Shown: positions 23,712-32,929 of the stretch, piece by piece
How positions within the stretch are numbered: position 1 is the stretch's first letter
Layout: each line of letters begins with the position of its first letter
NCBI GenBank assembly: GCA_964488535.1
Contig: CAZAUT010000005.1
Coordinates: 4,397-68,396 of the forward strand
Origin: GWB1-38-13 sp964488535
GTDB taxonomy: Bacteria > Patescibacteriota > Microgenomatia > UBA8517
Direction of reading: 5' to 3'
DNA: 64,000 bases
Made by a program: the position numbers and the translations under genes
The notes under the pieces: generated by a model
The model's database searches: none
The model's input: only the letters and a program-made list of their open reading frames with translations
Told to the model about the DNA's origin: nothing

Positions 23712-24386
23712 ATGAAAAACGTTTTAAAAATAATTTCAATAATTTTATTAATTTCTGCCGTTGCAGGTGGATTGGGATATCTTTTCTTAAAAATTGACAA
23801 TATTGAATCAAGAATCGAAAATATCGAAAGCAGCGGTAACAATAAAGTTACTGAAAACGTAAGTGTTGACTCTGCCCCAAATCGTGAATCTTACGTCGAT
23901 GCAAAAGGATGCAGCGACGATTGTCAAAAAGAAATTGAAGATGCGGTTTTGAGGGCAGTTGACACCATTACTCCGGCGGTCAAGACAGTTACAACCTCTG
24001 TGCCTGCGTCAAAAATGGCCGGAACAACATATGTCCCGCTTGGTACAACCTATACGACAACTTCCACCGACTGGTACACTGTTGACGACAGTGCGACCTA
24101 TATCGATCTGGTGAACGATTACGGAAGCAGTGCAACCGTCTCTTGGGAAGCTTCCTTGAAGGTTGCTCACGGAAACGGTCAGGCGTTTGCCCGCCTTTGG
24201 GATGATACCAATAAGATAGCCGTTAACGGAAGCGAAATAACTTCAATTAATAATGTGGAATATAAATTGCTGACAACAGGCGTTCTTCCTTTCTGGAGAG
24301 GGAGGAATCTTTATAAGGTTCAGATAAAATCCCTAAATTCTTTTGAAGTGAGTTTTACGGGAGGGAAGATAAGAGTGGCATACTAA
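23712..24386 (+). CDS. Membrane-anchored protein of unknown function
   Basis: 224 residues. An N-terminal membrane helix (IISIILLISAVAGGLGYLFL) is followed by a short coiled coil (IDNIESRIENIES), then an external Thr/Ser-rich domain of beta character (TTYVPLGTTYTTTS). Two Cys in GCSDDCQ may form a disulfide. A single-pass type II surface protein is likely. Start M at 23712 because the upstream part of the frame is repeat-encoded. Function unknown; it is followed by two more envelope proteins. Confidence 0.7.
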   Translation: MKNVLKIISIILLISAVAGGLGYLFLKIDNIESRIENIESSGNNKVTENVSVDSAPNRESYVDAKGCSDDCQKEIEDAVLRAVDTITPAVKTVTTSVPASKMAGTTYVPLGTTYTTTSTDWYTVDDSATYIDLVNDYGSSATVSWEASLKVAHGNGQAFARLWDDTNKIAVNGSEITSINNVEYKLLTTGVLPFWRGRNLYKVQIKSLNSFEVSFTGGKIRVAY

Positions 24387-24592
24387 GAGGAATAAATCAA
24401 AAGTCAAACATCAAGTTTAAAAAGAAGAAAAACTGGAAGAATAAACATTTTTGCATTTTGAATTATCCTTCGACTGCTCTCAGGATCCTGGGTTTACCGA
24501 ATGGATATTTTGATTTTTGAGATTTGATGTTTGATTTGTTGATTTACTGAATTACTCTTTAACAAGACTCTTTTTTTTCGTTATTATTAATT
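24387..24592. repeat. Intergenic long inverted repeat with internal mobile-like unit
   Basis: AAATCAAAAGTCAAACATC (about 24396-24414) is complementary to the GATGTTTGATTTG region near 24524-24540, giving a long imperfect hairpin. In its loop is TCCTTCGACTGCTCTCAGGA (24466-24485), related to the repeat inserted in recR. Confidence 0.5.
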
Positions 24593-25432
24593 ATGATTAA
24601 AATTATATATTCTTTTTTGATTTCATTAATTTTTATAATATTTTCTCCCATTTCTGCTTATTCCCAAAATCCGGCAAGAGAGGAGTATTCAAAAATATTT
24701 GAAAATTATTTGATTAAATATGAAGAGTATACTGCTTCGCACGAGCTATACACTCTTTCAAAGAAGCAGTATGAGCAATATCAGACCCTTTCTGCAAAAG
24801 AAAAGCTTCAGAAGGATCTCTCCGATATGCTGAAAAAAAGAGATCTTGTGCTGGTTTACTACTACAACGCGGTAGCATCAAAACTCGATGATGGGGTAAT
24901 TGTAGTAAGTGATGAAATCCGAAACGAATATAAACAAAAATTGGCCGGTGAAGTTCTTTGGCTTAATGAACACATGTCCTCCTATCAGGCTACTTCCAGT
25001 CCCGAGCAGCTATCGTTAAAATCGGCAGAAACTCAGACACGTTACAATGATTTTTCGGGTAATCTGCATAGATGTTTGTACTACATTGCGCGTGGCAAAC
25101 TTGACTACTACAACAACCGTTTCAATTATTTATATAACGATCTTTATTCCCTGAGTGAAAAGATCAAGAACGAACAGAGAGAAGCCTATATGTTGAGCGA
25201 CGCAAAAATTGAAATAATATACCGGTGGTTTGGTGAGATAGAACTGAAAAATACTGAGTTTCAGGATGTGGTCACACAGGCAGACAATTCAATTGTCAAA
25301 GCTTCGGGTAAAAACTCACTGTCCGTATATAATAACGGGATAAAATTGGTCAACGATGCAAAAATAATTTTATTAACGAAGATCGCTCATGCCAATGAAG
25401 TAGCAAGAGAAATTAAAGTTTCGGAAAATTAA
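24593..25432 (+). CDS. Secreted helical protein of unknown function
   Basis: 279 residues. The first ~24 form a signal peptide (FLISLIFIIFSPISAYS, then Q). The rest is almost entirely charged and helical, with Tyr-rich segments (QYEQYQTLSAKEKLQ, YYYNAVASKL) and a single Cys. Coiled-coil surface or periplasmic-like role is inferred. It runs 4 bp before the next gene, suggesting an operon. Confidence 0.7.
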   Translation: MIKIIYSFLISLIFIIFSPISAYSQNPAREEYSKIFENYLIKYEEYTASHELYTLSKKQYEQYQTLSAKEKLQKDLSDMLKKRDLVLVYYYNAVASKLDDGVIVVSDEIRNEYKQKLAGEVLWLNEHMSSYQATSSPEQLSLKSAETQTRYNDFSGNLHRCLYYIARGKLDYYNNRFNYLYNDLYSLSEKIKNEQREAYMLSDAKIEIIYRWFGEIELKNTEFQDVVTQADNSIVKASGKNSLSVYNNGIKLVNDAKIILLTKIAHANEVAREIKVSEN

Positions 25433-25436
25433 TCCT

Positions 25437-25973
25437 ATGACCGGCAATAACTCAAAAATTCAAGAAATACAGGATCGTGTTCCCGCTCCGCCCGTTGCCG
25501 GCGGTAAAGCGGATTTTTCAAAAAAGGTAAAAGAGGTTTTTGGTGCAAGATTACCTAAAAATGAACAGTCTGGTGAAAAAACGGCGGAGGCCTCATCCGA
25601 AAAAAAACCCGAATATGAAGGGCAGCAGACGGAGAAGTTGTACGACATCAAGGATATTGCTAAAAATCTTACCCCGAAAAAGATTTTAAAATTATTGATT
25701 TTGGTGGTATTGCTTGTATTGGTTTTAATGGCGCTGTATGTAAAATTTATAAAAAAGGGTAACGTAAGACCTCCGGACATAATGATAGATGTTCCCCGAC
25801 CGACATCAAGTGATTTATATCAAAAATACAAGCCGTCCATATATGCCGAAGATACCAATTTCAAAAAGATTGACGAGGGACTCTCTGTTTTACAGAATGA
25901 AGCTCAAAGTGTGATACTGGAGGAGAAATCTTTGCTTCCCCCTAAAGTGGATTTTAATATCACTTTTAATTAA
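25437..25973 (+). CDS. Single-pass membrane protein of unknown function
   Basis: 178 residues. A cytoplasmic, charged and Pro-rich N-terminal region of ~80 residues precedes one membrane helix (LLILVVLLVLVLMALYV), then an external ~75-residue part. It starts 4 bp after the previous secreted-protein gene, so the two may act together. No family recognised. Confidence 0.68.
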   Translation: MTGNNSKIQEIQDRVPAPPVAGGKADFSKKVKEVFGARLPKNEQSGEKTAEASSEKKPEYEGQQTEKLYDIKDIAKNLTPKKILKLLILVVLLVLVLMALYVKFIKKGNVRPPDIMIDVPRPTSSDLYQKYKPSIYAEDTNFKKIDEGLSVLQNEAQSVILEEKSLLPPKVDFNITFN

Positions 25974-26033
25974 CCGTCTATAATAGTTCAAAAGAACGAC
26001 CGTATGGTCGTGGGTTGTTTATTTCCGGCTTGT

Positions 26034-27761
26034 TTACCTTAATATTTGCAGATTCCAGAAGCGTGAATATAAGCTGTCTTTTCTTGAGATCAGATCTTTA
26101 TGCGACCCCTCTTCGGAAATACTTCCTTTTTCCATAACAACAATCTTATCCGCCTTTTGGACGGTTGACAGTCGGTGGGCAATAATAATTACAGTTTTTC
26201 CATACGCAGCTTTCCAAAACGCTTCCTGAATAAGTTTTTCCGACTCGGAATCAAGTTGACTTGTCGCTTCGTCGAAAATGATAATCTCGGGGTCGGAAAG
26301 GATCATTCTTGCGATCGCAAGACGCTGTTTTTGACCGCCTGAAAGTTTTATTCCCCGTTCACCAACTTGCGTTTCAAATTTTTCCGGAAGTGCCTCGATA
26401 AATTTATGGATATTGGCAATTTTTGATGCAGCGACAACTTCTTCTTTGGAAGCGCGGTTATTGCCATATTTAATGTTATATAGAATCGAATTATTAAAAA
26501 GAACCGGTTCCTGCGGAACGACACCAAAAAGTGATCGCAGATCCGACTTTGTCATCTTGCGGATGTCGACCCCGTCTATCATTACAGCGCCTTTTTCGGG
26601 ATCGTAAAAACGAAGAAGAAGTTTTACCATTGTTGTCTTTCCTGCACCCGATCTTCCAACCAAGGCTATCGATTGCCCCTGTCTTATTCTTAGATTGATA
26701 TTTTTGAGAGCATTATTTTTCGTCCGATCGTATGAGAATGTAACGTTTTTAAATTCGATCTCGCCTTTGACGGAGGCGACCTTCTTTGGATTAACCGGAT
26801 CCTTGATCTTTACGTGATTGTCCAAAAGGGAGAAATACTTGTGGATGTCGGCGTAACTTTTTGCGATATCGCGAAATCCCCAGACAAGGTCAAAAAGATG
26901 TGGGAAAAAGCTTTGTAGGAAAGATGCTACAAGAACGAAATCGCCGATCGAAAAACCACCCGATACGGTCGTTTTAAGTGTATACAAAAGAATAAAAAAG
27001 ATACTGCTGTTTATAATTATGCCCATTACAATATCAAATCCCCTGAATGTGTAAACATATTTCCATACAGCTTTTTTCCAAGACGTTTGTATTTCGGACA
27101 GTCGTTTTTGTTCCCAGTTTTCTTTCGCAAAAAGTTTCACCGTTTCAAAATTGATCATGTTGTCCACAATTACTCCTGAAATGTCGTCCTCGTATTCATT
27201 CACTTTTTTGCGGGCAATGACGTTTAAACGGATAAATACGGCAGATGTTGCCAGAGTGAGAATAAAAGTTGCAAGAATAATTAAAAATATCGTCAAATTA
27301 AGATTGTTGAAAAAATAAAGAAGAACGACAAAGCGGACAAGGACGTTCACTATCCGGTAGTGAATGGAAAAATAAAGATTCCAGTATGCTCCGTCTCCAC
27401 GTTTGAAAGCGCTTATAAGAGATCCTGAGGACTTTGTCGTATGATAGGCAAAATCTAGTTTGTGGACATGGGAAAATATCGTTAATGCGGTGTCGGCGGA
27501 AGCATCAACGCCTAAAATATCCCCTACATACATTTTGCCTGTATCAAAAAACATCGATATTATCCGAAGAATCAGATACAAAATGAGAATGTGCAGAAGC
27601 CGTGAATAATCAAGCGACGGTATTGTATCAACAATAAGTTTGAAAAAATACGGTGACAAACTCTCCAAAATGGGGGAGATAATAATGAGAACGACAAATA
27701 TTCCCGCCCACCCGCGCTTTTTGAAAAAGAATTTGTAGAATGTCTTTAGAATTTTAAACAT
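26034..27761 (-). CDS. ABC exporter, fused membrane and ATPase domains
   Basis: 575 residues in MsbA/multidrug half-transporter layout: six membrane helices in the first ~310 residues, then an ATPase domain with Walker A GRSGAGKTT, signature LSGGQKQRLAIAR, Walker B IIIFDEATSQLD and the His switch IIAHRLST. It would act as a homodimer; substrate unknown. Start 27761 is preferred because the eight further upstream codons lie in a GTATCAAG-type repeat. It is convergent with the preceding gene. Confidence 0.92.
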   Translation of the reverse strand: MFKILKTFYKFFFKKRGWAGIFVVLIIISPILESLSPYFFKLIVDTIPSLDYSRLLHILILYLILRIISMFFDTGKMYVGDILGVDASADTALTIFSHVHKLDFAYHTTKSSGSLISAFKRGDGAYWNLYFSIHYRIVNVLVRFVVLLYFFNNLNLTIFLIILATFILTLATSAVFIRLNVIARKKVNEYEDDISGVIVDNMINFETVKLFAKENWEQKRLSEIQTSWKKAVWKYVYTFRGFDIVMGIIINSSIFFILLYTLKTTVSGGFSIGDFVLVASFLQSFFPHLFDLVWGFRDIAKSYADIHKYFSLLDNHVKIKDPVNPKKVASVKGEIEFKNVTFSYDRTKNNALKNINLRIRQGQSIALVGRSGAGKTTMVKLLLRFYDPEKGAVMIDGVDIRKMTKSDLRSLFGVVPQEPVLFNNSILYNIKYGNNRASKEEVVAASKIANIHKFIEALPEKFETQVGERGIKLSGGQKQRLAIARMILSDPEIIIFDEATSQLDSESEKLIQEAFWKAAYGKTVIIIAHRLSTVQKADKIVVMEKGSISEEGSHKDLISRKDSLYSRFWNLQILR

Positions 27762-27769
27762 GACATGTA

Positions 27770-27860
27770 TAGTATCAAGTATCACGTATCAGGTATCAAG
27801 TATCATGTATTCTACCAATAGCGGACAGGCAGGTATCAGATATCAAATGTCAGGTGACAA
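27770..27860. repeat. GTATCAAGTATC-type tandem repeat upstream of the ABC exporter
   Basis: About seven 9-10-bp units (GTATCAAGT, ATCACGTAT, CAGGTATCA and variants). Related runs occur at 52265-52315 and, in frame, inside cysS (23407) and the end of rpsB. The rest of 27861-28002 is AT-rich with AAATCAAAAATC units and no gene. Confidence 0.6.
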
Positions 27861-28002
27861 GTAACAGAAAATACACATTTTGAATTATGCGGGAATGGGA
27901 TATGGGATAGGAGCAAATCAAAAATCAAAACTCAAAAATCAAAAAGAAAAAGAAAAAGAGCATAGAAATATCGCAAAATAATTTAATAATTTATGTGGTT
28001 TT

Positions 28003-28350
28003 TTACAGGAGTTTTTTCAGTTTAAAGGAGTCGCCGGAAGTCGGTTTTGAACCACTTCCTGAAGACATTTTTATCCCAATAAAATCGATCATCGGGAATA
28101 TTGAGCGGATTTCGTTATGGAATTTTTCGGCAAGGTTGGCGGAATATTGCGAATAAGTACGCTCGGTATTTGCACAAACGCGGTTTTCGTATTCGTTGAT
28201 GACTTCTTTTACCTTTTCTCCGATTCCATTGAATTCCGCCTGATACATGCCCTGGTTGAGAGAGTATTTGTCGTGAAGGATGCGAAACTCGTTAAAAAGT
28301 TCCTTGTTCTCCTCAATCATCTTCTTTACATATTCTTTATATCTGACCAT
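28003..28350 (-). CDS. Hypothetical helical protein
   Basis: 115 residues, charged, mostly helical, one Cys (NRVCANTER), with a Gly/Ser-rich then basic C-terminus (SGSGSKPTSGDSFKLKKLL, 19 residues). No signal or membrane segment. It is divergent from the histidine kinase gene at 28512. Function unknown. Confidence 0.65.
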   Translation of the reverse strand: MVRYKEYVKKMIEENKELFNEFRILHDKYSLNQGMYQAEFNGIGEKVKEVINEYENRVCANTERTYSQYSANLAEKFHNEIRSIFPMIDFIGIKMSSGSGSKPTSGDSFKLKKLL

Positions 28351-28511
28351 TAATAATATTTTACACGACCGTTTTTATATTGAAAACTCTGAATTGTTGA
28401 TATAAAAATATTTTTTACTTTGCGGGGGAATATATCTTCTGGACGGGGAGGGAGGTAAACAGGTAAACTGAATAATCGGCTCGTTTGCTCATCTGTCCGT
28501 AATAAAATTAT

Positions 28512-30020
28512 ATGAGTCTGTTTCGAAATACTATCAGAAAAGGAATATCCGACAAACTGCAAAGATTTTACCTGGATAATTCTTCCGAAATATTTATTTA
28601 TATTTCCGATGACCTAAAAATATTATATGTTAACAATGCCTTCTGCAGGATTTATGGCTGTGGAGATAAGTCATTAATCGAAAAGAGTATTTCGGAAGTA
28701 TTTGACCAACAAAGTACAGAAAAGATTTCCGCCATTAAGAGCGGTAGGGACGACGACTCGTATGGCATGGAGTTGGCTTTGAAGAATTCCGGAGGTGAAA
28801 TCCGCTGGATAAAAGTGATGATCCATAAACGCACCGATCGGATTTTGATGATCGGACGTGATATCACTGAAGAAAAGTTCGATAAGGAGAAAAAAAATGA
28901 ACAGGTCAGAAATATTGAAGAAGATAAAATGCGGTTTTTGGAAATCCTTAACAACATAGGCGACGGAGTCATTACCGTTAATGACAAGGGAGAAATTGTA
29001 TACGTTAATAAACAAACCGTGGACTTATTGGGATTTACACCTGAAGAAATGATCGGTGAGTATGTATGGAAGAAAATTGCAATGGTTAATCAGAATGGAC
29101 AGGAACTTGACATTGCAGCCAGACCGATAAGGATGGCTTTATTTACACGAAAAAGGATTTATGAAAACACACATCTTTATAGGAGTAAAGATGGCCGTCT
29201 TATTCCGGTTGCTGTGACGGCGACACCGCTCGTTATCCGAGGACTTGTTGTCGGGGGTGTGGATGTCTTCCGGGATATTACGAAAGAAAGACAGATAGAC
29301 CGTATGAAGACAGAGTTTATTTCTCTTGCCTCACACCAGCTTCGTACTCCGCTGTCGGCTACGAAATGGTTTGCCGAGCTTATTCTGGATGATACAAAGA
29401 ATATGAATGAAGAACAGGTTGGTTTGATAAGAAACATTTATACTTCCAACCAAAGAATGATAGATCTCGTTAATGCGCTTCTGAACATCTCCCGAATCGA
29501 ATCCGGGAGGATCATCATTGATCCCAAACCAACCGATTTAAGAAAACTTGTAGAAGAGGTGATTGTTGAACTTACGCCGAAGATAAGGGATAAAAAACAC
29601 AACGTTATATTGAGTATACATGAAGGATTGCCGGAAATCAGGATTGACCCAAAACTTATCAGAAATGTCTATATGAATCTCTTGACAAATTCCATAAAAT
29701 ACACAAGAGAGGGGGGGGAAATTACTGTTATGATATCCAAAAGAGACGAGGAGATAGTTTCACAAGTATCGGATAATGGTTTGGGGATTCCCGAAAACCA
29801 AAAACAGCACATCTTTGAGAAATTTTTCAGAAGCAGTAATATAATTAAAGTTGAAACCGACGGAACGGGGTTGGGTCTTTATCTTGCGAAATCGATCGTT
29901 GAATCCTCGGGCGGACGAATTTGGTTTGAAAGCGAGGAGTATAAGGGTACAACGTTCTGGTTCACCTTGCCATTGAGAGGATCTCCTGCCAAGAAAGGAG
30001 AGGTGACTATCGATTCATAA
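28512..30020 (+). CDS. PAS-domain histidine kinase next to the pilus locus
   Basis: 502 residues, no membrane segment, so a cytoplasmic sensor. Two PAS domains (about 20-120 and 140-260), then the dimerisation helix with phospho-His in SLASHQLRTPLS, and the ATPase domain with N box NLLTNSIKY, G1 DNGLGIP and G2 GTGLGLYL. It is followed 4 bp later by a receiver protein, so phosphotransfer to the three downstream receivers is the simplest reading. Confidence 0.9.
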   Translation: MSLFRNTIRKGISDKLQRFYLDNSSEIFIYISDDLKILYVNNAFCRIYGCGDKSLIEKSISEVFDQQSTEKISAIKSGRDDDSYGMELALKNSGGEIRWIKVMIHKRTDRILMIGRDITEEKFDKEKKNEQVRNIEEDKMRFLEILNNIGDGVITVNDKGEIVYVNKQTVDLLGFTPEEMIGEYVWKKIAMVNQNGQELDIAARPIRMALFTRKRIYENTHLYRSKDGRLIPVAVTATPLVIRGLVVGGVDVFRDITKERQIDRMKTEFISLASHQLRTPLSATKWFAELILDDTKNMNEEQVGLIRNIYTSNQRMIDLVNALLNISRIESGRIIIDPKPTDLRKLVEEVIVELTPKIRDKKHNVILSIHEGLPEIRIDPKLIRNVYMNLLTNSIKYTREGGEITVMISKRDEEIVSQVSDNGLGIPENQKQHIFEKFFRSSNIIKVETDGTGLGLYLAKSIVESSGGRIWFESEEYKGTTFWFTLPLRGSPAKKGEVTIDS

Positions 30021-30024
30021 AAAT

Positions 30025-30414
30025 ATGGAAAATGTAAATAAACTGATAATGGTAGTAGAAGACGAATCTCTTTTGCTGGAAGCGATTGGTAAGAAGCTCA
30101 AACGTGACGGTTATGATGTGCTCTTATGTACCCACGCAAAACAGGCTATCGACTACCTGTCTAATCTTGAAGAAATGCCGGGTCTTATTTGGCTTGATTA
30201 CTATTTACCCGACATGAATGGGGCGGATTTTATGGATCTTATCAATAAAAATGACAAATGGAAGAAAATTCCCGTCATCGTCGTATCCAACTCGGCAAGT
30301 GAACAGAAAGTTTCTGCTCTTTTGAAAAAGGGAGTAAAAAGACATATCCTAAAAGCAGACCACCGGTTGGATGAAATAGTAAAAATTATCGATCCTTATA
30401 TAAAAAGGGGGTGA
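30025..30414 (+). CDS. Stand-alone response receiver 1
   Basis: 129 residues, one CheY-like domain and no output domain. Acidic pocket VVEDESL, phospho-acceptor Asp near residue 57 in LIWLDYYLPD, and a Lys in HILKAD. It sits 4 bp after the kinase and 3 bp before receiver 2. Such proteins usually act by protein contact; a pilus-related target is inferred from position. Confidence 0.87.
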   Translation: MENVNKLIMVVEDESLLLEAIGKKLKRDGYDVLLCTHAKQAIDYLSNLEEMPGLIWLDYYLPDMNGADFMDLINKNDKWKKIPVIVVSNSASEQKVSALLKKGVKRHILKADHRLDEIVKIIDPYIKRG

Positions 30415-30417
30415 AAT

Positions 30418-30795
30418 ATGAAAAAAATTCTTATCATAGAAGACGAAAAGGCCATTTCCTCGGTTTTACAGAAAAAACTCGAAGAAAGCGGTTTTGAAGC
30501 TATTACCGCGACCGACGGAGAAACGGGGCTTGAAACGGCTCTAAATTCAGATCCGGATCTGATTTTGCTTGACCTTATAATGCCCAAGATGGATGGTATG
30601 ACTTTGCTGGAAAAGTATAATCAGCAAATACAGGGCAAAAAAGTTCCGGTAATAATTCTTTCAAATCTCGACAGCGCTGAAAAAATTGAAGAAAGCAAAA
30701 GAAGAGGCGTTTATGATTACCTTGTGAAAACAAACTGGAGTTTGGATGACGTCGTTCGTAAGATTAAAGATACGTTGGGAGAAACAGAAAAATAG
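30418..30795 (+). CDS. Stand-alone response receiver 2
   Basis: 125 residues, single receiver domain. IIEDEKA, phospho-Asp at about residue 52 in LLDLIMPKMDG, Thr/Ser switch in ILSNLDS, Lys in LVKTNW. It has one of the few ribosome sites in the window (GGGGTGA 6 bp before ATG). Confidence 0.87.
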   Translation: MKKILIIEDEKAISSVLQKKLEESGFEAITATDGETGLETALNSDPDLILLDLIMPKMDGMTLLEKYNQQIQGKKVPVIILSNLDSAEKIEESKRRGVYDYLVKTNWSLDDVVRKIKDTLGETEK

Positions 30796-30821
30796 TTATT
30801 TGATTTTTACTTTCTATCGTT

Positions 30822-31196
30822 ATGTACAAAATTCTTGTTGCCGAAGACGATCGTCTTTTGGCTAATGCTTATAAGGTTAAATTGGTACGCGAAGGGTATG
30901 ATGTTTTGATAGTTAACGATGGAGACGAACTAATCGCCAACATCGAAAAGTATTCACCCGATCTCATCGTGCTGGATCTTATTATGCCTAAAACGGATGG
31001 TTTCTCGATTTTGGAATATCTCAAAAAAAGTGAAAGGTGGAGAAATGTTCCCATATTGGTATCATCAAACTTAAGCCAGACTGAGGACGTCGTAAGGGTA
31101 ACAAAATTAGGAGCCGACGATTATATTGTCAAATCGGACCTTTCAATGAAAGTTTTAGGAGAGAAAATTAAGTCGCTGATAGACAGAAAGCAATAG
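30822..31196 (+). CDS. Stand-alone response receiver 3
   Basis: 124 residues, single receiver domain: AEDDRLL, VLDLIMPKTDG, VSSNLSQ, IVKSD. Closely similar in layout to receiver 2, perhaps from duplication. It is 36 bp before pilB. Confidence 0.87.
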   Translation: MYKILVAEDDRLLANAYKVKLVREGYDVLIVNDGDELIANIEKYSPDLIVLDLIMPKTDGFSILEYLKKSERWRNVPILVSSNLSQTEDVVRVTKLGADDYIVKSDLSMKVLGEKIKSLIDRKQ

Positions 31197-31232
31197 CTAA
31201 AAATATAATTAGTGGTCTCGTAAAGTTTATAT

Positions 31233-32927
31233 ATGACGACAAACATTTCCGAAAAAATAAAAACAGCAATATCCGAACTTAACGTTATTCCTTCCGAAAA
31301 ACTTGAAGAGATGTATCAGAAAAGCATTTCGGGTGAAATTTCCTTTGAAAAACTTCTGATAGATGAAAATCTCCTTACCGAAGAAAATGTGTACAAGATA
31401 ATTGCCGATGTCTTGGGTCGCCCTTATATTAAATTAAGTGAGATTTCTATTCCAATAAGTGTTTTGTCTACCATTCCGGAAATAGTGGCAAAAAAAAATA
31501 AAACGATAGCTTTTAAAAAAGATAAAGACGGACTTCATGTAGCGTCTTCGGTTTTCGACAACGACCAGATGATATCTTTTATTGAAAAGAAAACCGGAAA
31601 TCCTGTTATTCAGTACCTGACAGGGGAAAGGGAGGTTGAAGAGGCACTGAGCGCTTATCAGAAAGATATAAAAACGGCATATCAGAATATTCTTGACCAG
31701 AGTGTACTTGCTGCTTCCCAAAAAAGCAAAGACGATGTCTCGATAATTAAAATTGTCGAAACTACAATCACTTATGCTCAAAACAACAAGTCTTCCGATA
31801 TTCATATCGAACCGTATGAAGATAAATCCCTGATCAGATTCAGGATTGACGGAATACTTCACGATATTATGGCGCTTCCTCGGGAAGTTCACAACCAGAT
31901 TGTGACCAGGGTAAAGGTGATGGCAAAACTCCGAACGGATGAGCATCAAACACCCCAGGACGGCAAGATAATTTTCAAAACAAGCGATGAAAATCTTGAC
32001 ATACGTGTGTCCATTGTTCCGACAACCGAAGGTGAAAAGATCGTAATGCGTCTTTTGTCGGAAAGGTCCCGTCAGTTTTCATTGCCCGATCTGGGTTTTT
32101 CGGAAAGGGATATGAAGAAATTGACCGAAAGCTACAAAAAACCGCACGGCATGATTCTCTCAACCGGACCCACCGGATCGGGGAAAACAACAACTCTATA
32201 TGCTATCTTAAAACTTTTGAACAGACGTGAAGTAAATATTATGACTATAGAAGACCCTGTTGAATATGAAATTGAGGGAATCAGTCAGATACAGGTTAAC
32301 GAGAAAACAGGTCTTACTTTTGCCAGCGGATTGCGTTCTCTTGTCCGGCAGGATCCCGATATTATGCTCGTCGGAGAGATCAGGGATGAAGAAACCGCTG
32401 GTATATCGGTTAATGCTGCCATGACGGGGCACTTGGTTTTATCGACTCTTCATACCAATGATGCTGCAACGTCTATCCCCAGACTTCTAGATCTTGGAGT
32501 GGAACCTTTTTTGGTGAGTTCCACAGTAAACGTTATAATTGCTCAGAGACTGGTTAGGAAAATATGCTCAAAGTGCCGGTATTCCGAAGAAATCGATCTT
32601 GTGAAGGGAATGCTTCAGGAAAACGGAAGTCAGGATGGAATTTCTTATATATTAAAGCAGTATTTCAAAGGCGATCGTGTAAGAGTTTACAAAGGAAAAG
32701 GTTGTGATGTGTGCCATCAGACCGGGTATATAGGCCGGGTCGGGATATTTGAAGTTCTTTCAGTTGATGATGAAATAAAAAAGGCAATTGTTGAAAGAAG
32801 AGATGCTTCAGTTATTCATAAAATTGCCGTTAAGAATAAAATGACGACAATGTTTGAAGACGGAATCGAAAAAGTAAAACAGGGAGTTACGACTTTGGAT
32901 GAAATATTAAGAGTTACAAAAAGATAA
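31233..32927 (+). CDS. pilB: Type IV pilus extension ATPase PilB
   Basis: Drives pilin polymerisation. The 564 residues show an N-terminal MshEN-type domain (residues ~1-140), Walker A STGPTGSGKTTTLY, Asp box MTIEDPVEYE, Walker B LVGEIRDEETA, His box TLHTNDA, and a Cys4 zinc site (CSKCR ... CDVCHQTG). pilC begins 2 bp after its stop. No pilT retraction ATPase and no prepilin peptidase were seen in the window. Confidence 0.95.
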   Translation: MTTNISEKIKTAISELNVIPSEKLEEMYQKSISGEISFEKLLIDENLLTEENVYKIIADVLGRPYIKLSEISIPISVLSTIPEIVAKKNKTIAFKKDKDGLHVASSVFDNDQMISFIEKKTGNPVIQYLTGEREVEEALSAYQKDIKTAYQNILDQSVLAASQKSKDDVSIIKIVETTITYAQNNKSSDIHIEPYEDKSLIRFRIDGILHDIMALPREVHNQIVTRVKVMAKLRTDEHQTPQDGKIIFKTSDENLDIRVSIVPTTEGEKIVMRLLSERSRQFSLPDLGFSERDMKKLTESYKKPHGMILSTGPTGSGKTTTLYAILKLLNRREVNIMTIEDPVEYEIEGISQIQVNEKTGLTFASGLRSLVRQDPDIMLVGEIRDEETAGISVNAAMTGHLVLSTLHTNDAATSIPRLLDLGVEPFLVSSTVNVIIAQRLVRKICSKCRYSEEIDLVKGMLQENGSQDGISYILKQYFKGDRVRVYKGKGCDVCHQTGYIGRVGIFEVLSVDDEIKKAIVERRDASVIHKIAVKNKMTTMFEDGIEKVKQGVTTLDEILRVTKR

Positions 32928-32929
32928 AA

